Assembly: GCA_030167125.1 (NCBI GenBank) | Contig: CP126531.1 | Coordinates: forward strand, 372,001 to 436,000 | Direction of reading: 5' to 3' | Source: Rhodanobacteraceae bacterium | GTDB taxonomy: Bacteria; Pseudomonadota; Gammaproteobacteria; Xanthomonadales; Rhodanobacteraceae | Length of the DNA stretch: 64,000 bases | Shown: positions 53,504-63,284 of the stretch, in pieces | Position numbering within the stretch: the stretch's first letter is position 1 | How the letters are laid out: every line of letters starts with the position of its first letter | Position numbers and translations under genes: made by a program | The notes under the pieces: generated by a model | Seen by the model: only the letters and a program-made list of their open reading frames with translations | What the model was told of the DNA's origin: nothing | Database searches by the model: none

Positions 53504-54295
53504 TCAGAAGGATCGGGAAAGGATAATGAGCCAAGGCGAGGCGGCATAACGGCTCAGATACGTCCGTGAACCCGAATCGATGGCGACGCGATCGAGTTCG
53601 GCCTGCCACGCGCCATGCCGCCACAGCAGTCCCGCTTCGCCATAACGGTAATAGCCCGTGAGATAACGTTCATTCGGCGGATTGCCGTAGGGCACCGCAT
53701 AACGCGCAACGCCCAGCCCACCGGTAATGGAGAAAGCCCCCGCCAGCGGCCAGTGGAAATTCAGATCGGCGGCGGGGTGTGGGCTGTGCTCGCCGGCGCC
53801 GGCGACGTGGACGAGTGAAACGCCGAAGGTCAGGATGTCGCGGTACACCCAGTACACGCCGGGCTCGTAAACGTTGGCGTGAAGGCGGCCGGCGTAGTGG
53901 TAATAGACCATGTCGGCCTGCATTCTCCAGTCGCCGGAAAGGGTCCATGCGTGTGCAACCTGCGCCACGCTTTCGGCGACACGGCCCGGCGAGCGCACTT
54001 CGATCCCGCCCGACAGGCCCAGCGACCAGCCCGATGGCGTCGTCCACGCAATGCCGCCTTGCAGTGCCGGAGTCGCGGGCGTGATCGCGAGGCCGCGATC
54101 CGCCAGCTGCGAGGCGAGCGATGCCGAGCCGCTGAGATCGCCGGCGCGCGCGTGGACCGGGACGAGCAGGAAAATTGCAACGGCGGCGGCGCGTGCGCGG
54201 GCCGCGCTGCCGGGGTCGCGCTGGCGTGGTGCCTTTCGCCGTGGCGGGTCGCCGCGACGGAGATGCCGGAAACGGTTTCGACCTTCATGCGTCAT
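53504..54295 (-). CDS. Exported, probable outer membrane beta-barrel protein, function unknown
   Basis: A 263-aa protein with a long basic n-region (residues 1-35), a hydrophobic core (AAAVAIFLLVPVHARAG) and a mature part of alternating Tyr/Trp/Gly strands (VYYHYAGRLHANVYEPGVYWVYR, GYYRYGEAGLLWRHG) ending RSF, the terminal aromatic typical of outer-membrane barrels. GGAG nine bases before the ATG. Same strand as the sigma factor, 94 bases ahead of it. No family recognised. Confidence 0.6.
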   Translation of the reverse strand: MTHEGRNRFRHLRRGDPPRRKAPRQRDPGSAARARAAAVAIFLLVPVHARAGDLSGSASLASQLADRGLAITPATPALQGGIAWTTPSGWSLGLSGGIEVRSPGRVAESVAQVAHAWTLSGDWRMQADMVYYHYAGRLHANVYEPGVYWVYRDILTFGVSLVHVAGAGEHSPHPAADLNFHWPLAGAFSITGGLGVARYAVPYGNPPNERYLTGYYRYGEAGLLWRHGAWQAELDRVAIDSGSRTYLSRYAASPWLIILSRSF

Positions 54296-54457
54296 GTAAC
54301 CGCACTCCGACCATCGAGGGGCCGTGATCCTCGGGCGACCGCACGAATCCTGTCAAGCCGGCACGCGGCCTGCGTCGATTCGCCATTCAACCAAAGCGCG
54401 CCACGAAGACACCCACCTCACGACTCTTCGCGACATTCTGGTACGGCTCTGCGCGCC

Positions 54458-55291
54458 ATGTTCGAACAAAGTACGCCCGCTGTCGAATCGCAACTGCTCG
54501 ACACGCGCCAGGCCTTCGACAGCGTCGCCGCCGATTACGACGGCCCGCGCGGCAACAACGTGCTGATCCAGCGCATGCGGCGCGCGCTGTGGAACGCGGT
54601 GCGCGACGAGCTTCCGCCGGGATCGCGGTTGCTGGACCTGGGATGCGGCACCGGCCTCGACGCGGTCGAGTTCGCGCGGCGCGGCTATCGCGTCACCGCC
54701 ACCGACTGGTCGCCGCGCATGGTGGAACGCACGCGTTCGCTGGCCGCACAGGTTGCAACGCATGCCCGCGTCGACGCGCGCCACGTCGGCATCCACCAGC
54801 TCGACCGGATCCAAGGCGAATTCGACGGCATCTATTCGGATCTCGGGCCGCTCAACTGCGTGCCCGATCTCGAAAAGGCGGCGGCCGAGTGTGCGCGCCT
54901 GCTGCGGCCCGGCGGCAAGCTGGTGTGCTCGGTGATCGGCCGCATCTGTCCGTGGGAAATCGGTCACTACGTGGCGCGTGGACGTTTCGGTCGCGCGTGG
55001 GTACGGGCCGCGCGCGGCGTCACGCCGGTCGGCATGAACCGCCACACGATCTGGACGCGCTATTACCTGCCGCGCGAGTTCTACCGCGCCTTCGCCGAAC
55101 ACTTTTCGTTGTGCGGCTATCGCGCGCTCGGCCTGTTCATGCCGCCGCCGTACCTGCTGGATTACTACCGCCGCCACCCGCGATGGTGCGACTGGCTGGC
55201 GCGGCTCGATGATCGCCTCGGCACGCTGCCGCTGTTGCGCGGCATGGGCGACCACTTCCTGATCGTGATGAGCGCGCGGTCGCGGCCATGA
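54458..55291 (+). CDS. Class I SAM-dependent methyltransferase
   Basis: A 277-aa Rossmann methyltransferase. Motif I LLDLGCGTGLDAVEFARRGY, acidic loop TATDWSPRMVERT, post-motif GKLVCSVIGR. Substrate unknown. First gene of the plus-strand glycan cluster; it overlaps the amidohydrolase gene by four bases (55288-55291). The ATG at 54458 gives the normal family length; the upstream open frame runs through the divergent gene and is rejected. Confidence 0.85.
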   Translation: MFEQSTPAVESQLLDTRQAFDSVAADYDGPRGNNVLIQRMRRALWNAVRDELPPGSRLLDLGCGTGLDAVEFARRGYRVTATDWSPRMVERTRSLAAQVATHARVDARHVGIHQLDRIQGEFDGIYSDLGPLNCVPDLEKAAAECARLLRPGGKLVCSVIGRICPWEIGHYVARGRFGRAWVRAARGVTPVGMNRHTIWTRYYLPREFYRAFAEHFSLCGYRALGLFMPPPYLLDYYRRHPRWCDWLARLDDRLGTLPLLRGMGDHFLIVMSARSRP

Positions 55292-56508
55292 CCGCCGCCG
55301 CCGTCAGCTTGCACGGCGCGCGGACGATCACCGCCGAAGGCGAATCGCGTGCGCCGTTGTCGATTGCCGATGGCAGTGTTTGCGCTTCGTCGCCTGCACG
55401 CGCGTACCGGATCAATCTGCGCGACCACGTGATCGCGCCGGGCCTGATCAACGCGCACGAACACCTGCACCTCAATGCGGTACCGCCGCTGCCGATGGGC
55501 GCGCCGTTCCCGAACAGCTATGCATGGATCGAGGCGTTCCAGGCGCATTTCCGGAATCCCTTCGTCGTCGCCGCGCTTGCGATACCGAAAACGCTGCGGC
55601 TGCGGCACGGTGCATTGAAGAACCTGCTCGCGGGCACGACCTGCGTGGCGCACCACGATCCCTGGCATCCCGCGCTGGACGCAAGGGATTTTCCGGTCGC
55701 GTTGCTGCGCGATTACGGCTGGAGTTACGCGCTGGGCTGGCCCGCTTACGGACCGCCGGCATCGCGGAGTTTCGACGCCACGCCGGCCGATCGGCCGTGG
55801 ATGATCCACCTTGCCGAAGGCACCGATGACATTGCGCATGCGGAACTGGCGCAACTGGATGCGCTGGGTTGCCTCGCGTCGAACAGCGTGCTGGTGCACG
55901 GCGTCGCATTGCGCGAGCGCGACATCGATCGCGTGATCGAAACGGGCGCTGCGGTGGTGTGGTGCCCGACCAGCAACCACAACCTGCTCGGGCGCACACT
56001 CGATCCGCGGCGCCTGCATGCCGCCGGGCGGCTGGCGTTGGGCAGCGATTCGCGGCTCAGCGGCGCGCGCGATCTGCTCGATGAATTGCGCGGCATCGTC
56101 GCTGCCGGCGTACTCGCTGCGCGCGACGCGCTGGCACTTGCGACAACCGATGCCGCACGCATCCTGCGCCTGCCGCAACGCGGCCATCTCGGGGCCGGCG
56201 CCCCCGCGGACCTGCTGGTCGTCGCCGATCGCGGTGGCGACCCCGCATGCAGCATCGTCGGGATCGAACGCAGCGACGTTCGCGCCGTGATACGCGATGG
56301 CGTGCCGCGCATCGCCGATCCCGACTTCGCCGAATGGTTCGACGCGGCCGGCGTGGAAGCGGTGCCGGTAACGCTGGACGGAAAGTCCAAGCTGCTCGCG
56401 AAGGCGCTGGCCGATCCGGTGCTCGTGGAGATGGAACCCGGGCTCGAATTCGCTTCGCGTACCGAAGAGCCGGCGACCGAACCGGCGCTGGCCGAGGGAC
56501 ATTGCTGA
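55288..56508 (+). CDS. Amidohydrolase-family metal-dependent hydrolase
   Basis: A 406-aa TIM-barrel amidohydrolase of the SsnA/TrzN-AtzF style: N-terminal beta sandwich, metal site APGLINAHEHLHLN, then THHD-like VAHHDPWHP, IHLAEGTDDIAH, VLVHGVALRERD and the Asp site LGSDSRLSGARDLLDE. Substrate unclear (deaminase or amide hydrolase of a ring or sugar derivative). The neighbouring methyltransferases and glycosyltransferases suggest it works on a biosynthetic intermediate. One-base overlap with the next gene. Confidence 0.82.
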   Translation: MTAAAVSLHGARTITAEGESRAPLSIADGSVCASSPARAYRINLRDHVIAPGLINAHEHLHLNAVPPLPMGAPFPNSYAWIEAFQAHFRNPFVVAALAIPKTLRLRHGALKNLLAGTTCVAHHDPWHPALDARDFPVALLRDYGWSYALGWPAYGPPASRSFDATPADRPWMIHLAEGTDDIAHAELAQLDALGCLASNSVLVHGVALRERDIDRVIETGAAVVWCPTSNHNLLGRTLDPRRLHAAGRLALGSDSRLSGARDLLDELRGIVAAGVLAARDALALATTDAARILRLPQRGHLGAGAPADLLVVADRGGDPACSIVGIERSDVRAVIRDGVPRIADPDFAEWFDAAGVEAVPVTLDGKSKLLAKALADPVLVEMEPGLEFASRTEEPATEPALAEGHC

Positions 56509-57206
56509 TGTCGCACGTCGAAACGCTGGAACCGCGTGCCGCGTACGCCTTGTGGGCGGCGAGCTATCCGCCGCACGCGCACAACCCGGTAATGCAGGCG
56601 GAAGAGCGCGCGATGTTGAAATTGATGCCGGCGGATTTGCGCGGGCAAGCGGTGCTCGATGCGGGCTGCGGCAGCGGACGCTACATGTTGCACGCGCTGC
56701 ATCGGGGCGCGGTGCAAGTGATGGGCGTCGATCTTTCCACCGAAATGCTTGAGCGCGCCGGTGCGGAACTGGCTGCGCGTGTTCGCCGCGCCATCATCGA
56801 ATTGGTGGAGGGTGATCTCGAAGCATTGCCGGTGCCGGACGCCTCCGCGGACCTGACGGTCTGCGGCCTGGCGATCGGACACCTGGATCGCCTGCAACCC
56901 GCGCTGTCGGAATTGCGTCGCGTGACGCGCCCCGGCGGCGTCATCCTGTGCAGCGACGTGCACCCGATCGGGCATGCGCTCGGCTGGCGCCGTGATTTCA
57001 AATCCGGCGACGGACATTACGCCGTCCGGCACACGCCGCACTTCTACAGCCACTGGCACGCGGCCTGCGCAGCGTTGCATCTGGAAATCGTGCGGGTGCT
57101 GGAACCGATGCTCGATCCCGCCGACGTTCCGGCCGGCGCACACTTCGATCCGCTGGCGCTGAAAGTTCCGGTCGCGCTGGCGTTCGAGTTGCGCCGTTTG
57201 CCTTGA
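56508..57206 (+). CDS. Class I SAM-dependent methyltransferase (UbiE-like)
   Basis: A 232-aa methyltransferase: VLDAGCGSGRYMLHAL motif I, MGVDLSTEMLERA, the middle motif VCGLAIGHLDRL and GGVILCSDVHP. Closest in style to UbiE/COQ5-type methylases, which act on small aromatic or lipid substrates. Starts at an ATG overlapping the amidohydrolase stop by one base. Confidence 0.85.
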   Translation: MSHVETLEPRAAYALWAASYPPHAHNPVMQAEERAMLKLMPADLRGQAVLDAGCGSGRYMLHALHRGAVQVMGVDLSTEMLERAGAELAARVRRAIIELVEGDLEALPVPDASADLTVCGLAIGHLDRLQPALSELRRVTRPGGVILCSDVHPIGHALGWRRDFKSGDGHYAVRHTPHFYSHWHAACAALHLEIVRVLEPMLDPADVPAGAHFDPLALKVPVALAFELRRLP

Positions 57207-57218
57207 CGCGACTCGTCC

Positions 57219-58733
57219 ATGACACATTCGCCCAACACGCTGCTGATCAATCCGACCGTCACCACGCGTCCGCGCTTTCCGCTGTCGCTGCTGAACCTGG
57301 CCGCGGCGCTGGACCGCTTCGGCGACAGCCACATCGTGGATGGCAACATCGATCGCGATCTGGTGGGCGCAACCCTGGCGGCCGCCGGCAAACGGCATTA
57401 CGACGCCATCGGCATCGGCATCATGGGCGGCCCGCAGGTGGCGCCGGCGATCGCGGTGTCGAAGGCGATCCGCGCACACCATCCGTCGATGCCGATCATC
57501 TGGGGCGGCTATTTCCCGACGCTCTACACCGACACCACGCTGGCCGCGCCGTACGTGGATTACGCGATACGCGGGCAGGGCGAGGAGAGCTTGGTCGAGC
57601 TGGTGTCGGTCCTCAGCCGTGGCGGTGGCGACGAGGCGCTGGCCCGGATCGACGGGCTGTCGTGGCGCCGCGATGGCGGGATCGTGCACAACCCTAACCG
57701 CAAGTTCCATTACGGCGACATCGCGCCCGCGCTGCTGCCGTACGCAAAGCTGGGCAACCTCGAACAATATTTGAGCGGCACGTTCCTCGGCAGCCGCACC
57801 GCGGTGCACCAGGCGTCGATCGGTTGCCGCTTCCGCTGCACGTTCTGCGGCGTGGCCGCGATGTTCGGCGGCGCCACCGCGTTGCCAGCAACGGAACGGC
57901 TGGAGCGCGAGCTGGGATATCTCAAACACGAACTCGGCGCCGATTCCATCCTTTTCTACGATCACAACTTCTTCGACCGCGAGCAGGACATGATCCCGCT
58001 GCTCGAAGTGATGGCGCGCTTCGAAATGCCGTGGTGGTGTTTCGCGCGCGCCGACGCGTTGCTCAATTTGTCCGAGAACACCTGGAAACTGGTGCGCAAG
58101 AGTCGATTGCGCATGGCCTACATCGGCGCCGAATCGCCCAGCGGCGCGATGCTGAAGGAAATCCGCAAGGGCACGCGGCCGGACCAGACGCTGGCGGTGG
58201 CCGAGCTGTGCGCGCGCCACGGCGTGATCCCCGAGTTCTCCTTCATGCTGGCGCCGCCGGTGGATGCCGAGCTGGAAACCGAGCAGGCGTTCGAGTTCAT
58301 CCGCGAACTGAAGCGCATCAATCCGGCGTCGGAAATCATCACGTACATCTACACGCCGCTGCCCGAAAGCGCGAAACACGAGAAGGATCGCGGCAAACGC
58401 AAGTCGATGCCCTTGCTCGACGTGCACGGCGAACCGGTGGTGTTTCCCGCGACGCCGGACGGGTGGACCGAGCGCCGCTGGGTCGACTACGCCTGCCATG
58501 CCGACGCGCCGTGGCTCAGCGAGAAACTGCGCCGGCGCATCTACGATTTCGTCACCGTGCTGCGTTGCCGGTTTCCCACCGTGCAGGACCAGCGCGCGCC
58601 GCATTGGGCCAAGCGCGGCATGAGCGCGATGGCGGCGTGGCGTTACCGCCATCGGCGCTACAACCGTCCGTGGGAACTCGACATCGCCAACCGTTTCGTG
58701 CGGTTGCGCAAGCCGCAGATCACCGGCGCGTAG
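57219..58733 (+). CDS. B12-binding radical SAM protein
   Basis: A 504-aa protein with an N-terminal cobalamin-binding Rossmann domain (residues 5-130; GIGIMGGPQVAPAI and GGYFPTLYT) and a radical SAM domain with cluster motif C-x3-C-x2-C in GCRFRCTFCG (about residue 205). Similar to HpnP/BchE-type enzymes that methylate or rearrange unactivated carbon. No classical DxHxxG is visible in the B12 domain, as in this subclass. It may methylate the glycan or lipid made by this locus. Confidence 0.88.
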   Translation: MTHSPNTLLINPTVTTRPRFPLSLLNLAAALDRFGDSHIVDGNIDRDLVGATLAAAGKRHYDAIGIGIMGGPQVAPAIAVSKAIRAHHPSMPIIWGGYFPTLYTDTTLAAPYVDYAIRGQGEESLVELVSVLSRGGGDEALARIDGLSWRRDGGIVHNPNRKFHYGDIAPALLPYAKLGNLEQYLSGTFLGSRTAVHQASIGCRFRCTFCGVAAMFGGATALPATERLERELGYLKHELGADSILFYDHNFFDREQDMIPLLEVMARFEMPWWCFARADALLNLSENTWKLVRKSRLRMAYIGAESPSGAMLKEIRKGTRPDQTLAVAELCARHGVIPEFSFMLAPPVDAELETEQAFEFIRELKRINPASEIITYIYTPLPESAKHEKDRGKRKSMPLLDVHGEPVVFPATPDGWTERRWVDYACHADAPWLSEKLRRRIYDFVTVLRCRFPTVQDQRAPHWAKRGMSAMAAWRYRHRRYNRPWELDIANRFVRLRKPQITGA

Positions 58734-58735
58734 CG

Positions 58736-59875
58736 ATGGCGGCCCTGCACGTCGCGCAGCTCAATTTTCCGCCGGCGCCCGCGGGGCTCGGCATCGAGGC
58801 GTTGCTGGAACGCTGGCCGTCGCTGGCGGACATCGCGGAAATGGTGGCGGGTGCCGGCATCCGTGTTTCGGTGTTGCAGGCGGCATTCCATTCGGCGCGC
58901 CTGACGCGCAACGGCGTCGACTACCGGTTCGTCGACATCGGCAAAGCGCGTTCGGCGGGAGAAAAGGCACGCCGTTTCGCAAGCATGTTGGCGGGCATGG
59001 ATGTAGGCCTGCTGCACGCGCACGGGCTGGGCTTCGTCGAAGAAGCCGCCGCGATCGCCGACCGAATGTCGCTGGCGGCGCCGATCGTGTTGCAGGACCA
59101 CGCCGACCGGCCGCCGCGCTGGTGGCGGCGCGCGCGTCATCGGCGCTGCTTCGCGATGGCATCCGGCATTGCCTTCACGTCGCTCGAGCAGGTACGGCCG
59201 TTCGCGGCGGCGAACCTGTTCGCGCCGTCCACGCGGTTTTTCGCGATCCCCGAATCCAGCAGCCGTTTCACGGTCGGCGATTGCGATCGTGCGCGCGCAG
59301 AGAGCGGCCTGGATGGCGATCCCTGCGTCGTGTGGGTCGGGCGCCTGACCCGCGGCAAGGATCCCATGACGGTGCTCGAAGGCGTCGCGCTCGCTGCGCC
59401 GCGCCTGCCGGATCTGCATTTGTGGTGCGCCTTCGGCGCGGCGCCGATGCTGGCCGAAGTGCGGGCGAGGATCGCCGATGATCCTCGCCTTGCCGGGCGG
59501 GTGCACCTTCTGGGCGAAGTGCCGCACGCGCGCATCGAGACCTTGCTGCGCGCGGCCGATTTTTTTGTTTCGGGCAGCCGCGCCGAGGGCAGCGGTTACG
59601 CCACGATGGAGGCGCTGGCCTGCGGCGTCACGCCGGTGCTGACGGACATCCCCGCGTTTCGCGCCTTGACCGGCAATGGGCGCATCGGTCATTTGTGGCC
59701 GTGCGGTGACGCAACGCGCCTCGCGGACGAACTGTTCCTCGCAGCCACTGCACGGGCATCGCCGCAGCAGGTGCGCGCGCATTTCGATGCGACGCTTTCG
59801 TTCGAAGCGGTCGGGCGGCTTTGGAGCGACGCCTATGCGCAGGTGCTCGATGGCTGGCGCCGGAGGGCGGCGTGA
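58736..59875 (+). CDS. Glycosyltransferase, family 4-like
   Basis: A 379-aa GT-B fold protein. N-terminal acceptor domain with LLHAHGLGFV; C-terminal donor domain with VVWVGRLTRGKDPMTVLEGV, GEVPHARIETLLRAADFFVSG and the E-x7-E type SRAEGSGYATMEALACG. Predicted retaining transferase acting in the cytosol on a lipid-linked acceptor. Two bases after the radical SAM gene. Confidence 0.85.
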   Translation: MAALHVAQLNFPPAPAGLGIEALLERWPSLADIAEMVAGAGIRVSVLQAAFHSARLTRNGVDYRFVDIGKARSAGEKARRFASMLAGMDVGLLHAHGLGFVEEAAAIADRMSLAAPIVLQDHADRPPRWWRRARHRRCFAMASGIAFTSLEQVRPFAAANLFAPSTRFFAIPESSSRFTVGDCDRARAESGLDGDPCVVWVGRLTRGKDPMTVLEGVALAAPRLPDLHLWCAFGAAPMLAEVRARIADDPRLAGRVHLLGEVPHARIETLLRAADFFVSGSRAEGSGYATMEALACGVTPVLTDIPAFRALTGNGRIGHLWPCGDATRLADELFLAATARASPQQVRAHFDATLSFEAVGRLWSDAYAQVLDGWRRRAA

Positions 59876-60981
59876 AACTCGCGCTGGTGGTGCCGGGCGG
59901 TGTCGACCGCAGCGGCGAAGTGCGCGTGATCCCGGCGTTGCTGGCGCTGATCGAGCGGCTGTCGCGCACGCACGAGGTGCACGTTTTCGCGTTGCACCAG
60001 GAACCCGTCGCGGATCGCTGGAAACTCGCGGGCGCCACCATCCACAACATCGGCGATGGCGCGGTTTACCTGCGCGGCATCGCCGCGGTGCGGGCGGAAC
60101 ATCGCCGCGCGCCGTTCGGCGTGGTGCAGGCGATCTTCTCGGGCCCATGCGGATTGATTGCCGTCGCGGCGGCGAAGCTGCTGCGGGTGCCCAGCGCGGT
60201 GCATGTTACCGGCGGCGAACCCGTCGCGATGCGTGACATCGGCTACGGCGGACGGCTCAGCTGGAAGGGGCGCCTGCGCGAACGTCTTGCGCTGCGTGGC
60301 GCCGATGCCGTCACGGCAACCAGTACGCCGGTCGTCGAGTTGTTGCACGCCTTGGGCATCCGGGCGCAGCGCGTGCCGCTCGGTGTCGATCTCCGCAAAT
60401 GGCCGCCGCTGGCCCCGCGCTTGCGTAGCAACGGCCCGGCACGCCTGGTCCACATCGCCAGCCTCAATCGCGTCAAGGATCAGGCGACACTTCTGCACGC
60501 GCTCGCGCGGTTGGCCAAAACGGGCGTGGAATTCGAAATGGACATCGTCGGTACCGACACCTTGCAGGGAGCGACCACGAAACTCGCCCGCGAACTGGAG
60601 TTGGATTCGCGTATCCGGTTCCTTGGCTTCAGGACGCAACGCGAGCTGCGTCCGCTCGTGGAATCCGCCGACCTGCTGGTGATGTCGTCGCGGCACGAAG
60701 CGGGGCCGTTCGTGCTGCTCGAAGCGGCCGTGGCCGGCGTGCCGACGGTCGGCACCACGGTGGGGCACATCGCCGAATGGGCGCCGTCGGCAGCGCTGGC
60801 CGTGCCGGTCGGCAATCCGGAGCGGCTGGCGGATGCGATCCACACGCTGCTTGCCGACGAAGCGCTCAGGCTGCGGGTTGCGCGCGCCGCGCAATGCAGG
60901 GCGCTGTCGGAAGACGCCGATTACACGGCACAAAGCTTCGAGGCCTTGTACCAGCGCCTGACCGGCGGCTTTCGCGGATGA
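59872..60981 (+). CDS. Glycosyltransferase, family 4
   Basis: A 369-aa GT-B transferase: N-terminus LALVVPGGVDRSGEVRVIPAL, HVTGGEPVAM acceptor loop, LVHIASLNRVKDQATLL, and SSRHEAGPFVLLEAAVAGVPTVG with the E-x7-E motif. GTG start at 59872 with GGAGGG five bases upstream overlaps the previous stop (GTGA). Works next to the first transferase, probably adding a second sugar. Confidence 0.87.
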   Translation: MKLALVVPGGVDRSGEVRVIPALLALIERLSRTHEVHVFALHQEPVADRWKLAGATIHNIGDGAVYLRGIAAVRAEHRRAPFGVVQAIFSGPCGLIAVAAAKLLRVPSAVHVTGGEPVAMRDIGYGGRLSWKGRLRERLALRGADAVTATSTPVVELLHALGIRAQRVPLGVDLRKWPPLAPRLRSNGPARLVHIASLNRVKDQATLLHALARLAKTGVEFEMDIVGTDTLQGATTKLARELELDSRIRFLGFRTQRELRPLVESADLLVMSSRHEAGPFVLLEAAVAGVPTVGTTVGHIAEWAPSAALAVPVGNPERLADAIHTLLADEALRLRVARAAQCRALSEDADYTAQSFEALYQRLTGGFRG

Positions 60982-61048
60982 ACACCGCACGGCTTTGTAA
61001 ACAGAACGTACCTGCAACCGAAGCCGCATGGCAGGGAACACACAGGCC

Positions 61049-61876
61049 ATGACGACCTCCGCCTACCGGCTGACAGACCCGGTTTCGCCCTACCGCGCGT
61101 TGGCGCGGCATTTCGCGCTGGTGGTGCAGATGGCGCGGCGCGACGTGGCGGGGCGCTACCGGGGTTCGTTCGCCGGACTGCTGTGGTCGTTCTTCAATCC
61201 GTTGCTGATGCTCGCGATCTACACCTTCGTGTTCGGCGTGATCTTCAAGTCGCGCTGGAATGCGCAGGCGGACAATCCGTTCCAGTACGCGATGGTGTTG
61301 TTCGCCGGATTGAACATCAACACGCTGTTCTCGGAGTGCGCCAACCGCGCCACCACGCTGATCGTCGAAAACACCAATTTCGTCAAGCGCGTGGTGTTTC
61401 CGCTGGAAACGCTGACCTGGAGCACGCTCGGCTCCGGGCTGTTCCACCTGGGCGTCTCCACGCTCGTGTTGCTGCTGATCTCGCCGCTGGTGATGGGACA
61501 CGTTTCGTGGACGCCGGTCTTCTTTCCGGTCGTGGTCCTGTGCTTCCTGCCGTTCGTCGCCGGGACGGTCTGGCTGCTGGCGGCGCTGGGCGTGTATTTG
61601 CGCGACCTCAAGCAGGCAGTGGGCATCGCCACCACGGCGCTGATGTTCCTGGCGCCCATCCTGTATCCCGCCACGTCGGTTCCGGAGCGCTGGCGCGTCG
61701 CGCTTTATTTCAATCCGCTGACCGTCATCGCGGAGGCTTCGCAGGACGTGCTGATCTGGGGCCGTGCGCCGCGTTGGGATCATCTCGCCGCGTACGCTGT
61801 TGTCTCATCGCTGTTCGCGTGGGCCGCGTTCGCCTGGTTCGAACGGACGCGAAAGGGCTTCGCCGATGTCGTCTGA
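61049..61876 (+). CDS. wzm: ABC-2 polysaccharide exporter permease
   Basis: A 275-aa permease with six membrane segments and the O-antigen/teichoic acid exporter pattern (MARRDVAGRYRGSFAGLLWSFFNPLLMLAIYTFVFG; PILYPATSVPERWR; YFNPLT). It forms the channel through which a lipid-linked glycan crosses the inner membrane. ATG at 61049 is favoured by AGGGA upstream, with 61028 as alternative. Overlaps the ATPase gene by 11 bases. Confidence 0.92.
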   Translation: MTTSAYRLTDPVSPYRALARHFALVVQMARRDVAGRYRGSFAGLLWSFFNPLLMLAIYTFVFGVIFKSRWNAQADNPFQYAMVLFAGLNINTLFSECANRATTLIVENTNFVKRVVFPLETLTWSTLGSGLFHLGVSTLVLLLISPLVMGHVSWTPVFFPVVVLCFLPFVAGTVWLLAALGVYLRDLKQAVGIATTALMFLAPILYPATSVPERWRVALYFNPLTVIAEASQDVLIWGRAPRWDHLAAYAVVSSLFAWAAFAWFERTRKGFADVV

Positions 61877-63284
61877 CGATTTCAGCCTTCGCGTGGCGAG
61901 CCTGTCCAAGCGCTACGAAATCTACGCGCAACCTGCGGAACGGCTGAAGCAGATGATCCTGCCGCGCGTGCAGCGAGCGGCGCGCCGGCCCGTGCGGAAT
62001 TACTTCACCGAGTTCTGGGCCGTACGCAACGTGGGCTTCGATGTCCGCAAGGGTGAAACCGTGGGCATCGTGGGCCGCAACGGCTCGGGCAAGTCGACGC
62101 TGCTGCAGATGATCTGCGGGACCTTGACCCCCACCTGCGGGACGATCGCGGTGAACGGCCGCGTGGCGGCGCTGCTGGAACTGGGCGCGGGCTTCAATCC
62201 GGAATTCACGGGCCGGGAAAGCGTGCGCCTGAGCGGACTCCTGTACGGACTGTCGGAGCAGGAGTTGAACGCGCGCTTCGACGCGATCCTCGATTTTGCC
62301 GGGATCGGCGATTTCATCGACCAGCCGATCAAGACCTATTCCAGTGGCATGTACGTGCGGCTGGCATTTTCGGTCGCGATCAACGTATCGCCCGACGTGC
62401 TGGTGGTGGACGAAGCGCTTGCGGTAGGCGACGAGGCTTTCCAGCGCAAGTGCTTCGCGCGCATCGACGCGATTCGCGATGCCGGTGCGACGGTCCTGTT
62501 CGTGTCGCACGCGACGGGCACCATCATGGAACTGTGCGACCGCGCGATCCTGCTGGACGGAGGTGAAATGATCGCCGACGGCTCGCCGAAATTCGTGGTG
62601 TCGCGCTATCACAAGTTGCTGTATGCACCGGCTGACAAGGCGGCTGCGGTACGGGAAGCAATCAGACAGGAATCCATCGCCGTGAACGCCGGCGCGGCGT
62701 TGCCGGCAATCCATTCAAAGGTGCGATGCGGGTCGTCGAACAAAATGCCCGCGGCGGTGAACGACGTCGAGATCAGGAACGTCGAGGAGTCGGCGTATTT
62801 CGACGAAGCGATGGCGCCGCTCAGCACGGTGCATTACCCGTCCCGTGGCGCGTTGATTTCCGCGCCGCGGATCGAAACCGGCATGGGGCGGCAGGTGAAC
62901 GTCCTGTCGCCGGGCCGCGAATACATCTACACCTACGACGTGCTGTTCCAGACGGCCGCGGCCGGGGTGCGCCTGGGCATGATGATCAAGACCATCACTG
63001 GCCTCGAACTGGGTGGCGCCGCCACCGCGCCGAATCCCGCGAGCGGCATGTCGGTTGCGGTCGGACAACGTTTGCAGGCGCGTTTCCGTTTCCGCGCCAT
63101 GCTTGCGCCGGGCGTGTATTTCATGAACGCGGGCGTCACCGCGGCCGAACCGGAAGGCGAGACGTATCTCGACCGGATCATCGACGTCCTGATGTTCCGC
63201 GTGACATACGACGCCGAGCGCGTCGCGACCGGCACCGTGGATTTCCATGTGCTTCCGGATCTGAGCGTGGAGACCGTGTCGTGA
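61866..63284 (+). CDS. wzt: ABC exporter ATPase with C-terminal glycan-binding domain
   Basis: A 472-aa ATPase: Walker A GRNGSGKST (about 70-78), signature YSSGMYVRLAFS, Walker B DVLVVDEALAVGDEAF and H-loop VSHATG. After residue 290 comes a beta-sandwich domain (GREYIYTYDVLFQ, APGVYFMNAGVT) of the Wzt type that recognises the modified end of the exported polysaccharide. Its presence implies chain-end-capped glycan export. Confidence 0.92.
   Translation: MSSDDFSLRVASLSKRYEIYAQPAERLKQMILPRVQRAARRPVRNYFTEFWAVRNVGFDVRKGETVGIVGRNGSGKSTLLQMICGTLTPTCGTIAVNGRVAALLELGAGFNPEFTGRESVRLSGLLYGLSEQELNARFDAILDFAGIGDFIDQPIKTYSSGMYVRLAFSVAINVSPDVLVVDEALAVGDEAFQRKCFARIDAIRDAGATVLFVSHATGTIMELCDRAILLDGGEMIADGSPKFVVSRYHKLLYAPADKAAAVREAIRQESIAVNAGAALPAIHSKVRCGSSNKMPAAVNDVEIRNVEESAYFDEAMAPLSTVHYPSRGALISAPRIETGMGRQVNVLSPGREYIYTYDVLFQTAAAGVRLGMMIKTITGLELGGAATAPNPASGMSVAVGQRLQARFRFRAMLAPGVYFMNAGVTAAEPEGETYLDRIIDVLMFRVTYDAERVATGTVDFHVLPDLSVETVS

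Noticed and set aside
55746-58652. 968-codon minus-strand open frame opposite the amidohydrolase, methylase and radical SAM genes
   Set aside because: Product is His/Arg/Gln-rich with no domain; the three plus-strand genes underneath have clear catalytic motifs and overlapping start/stop junctions.
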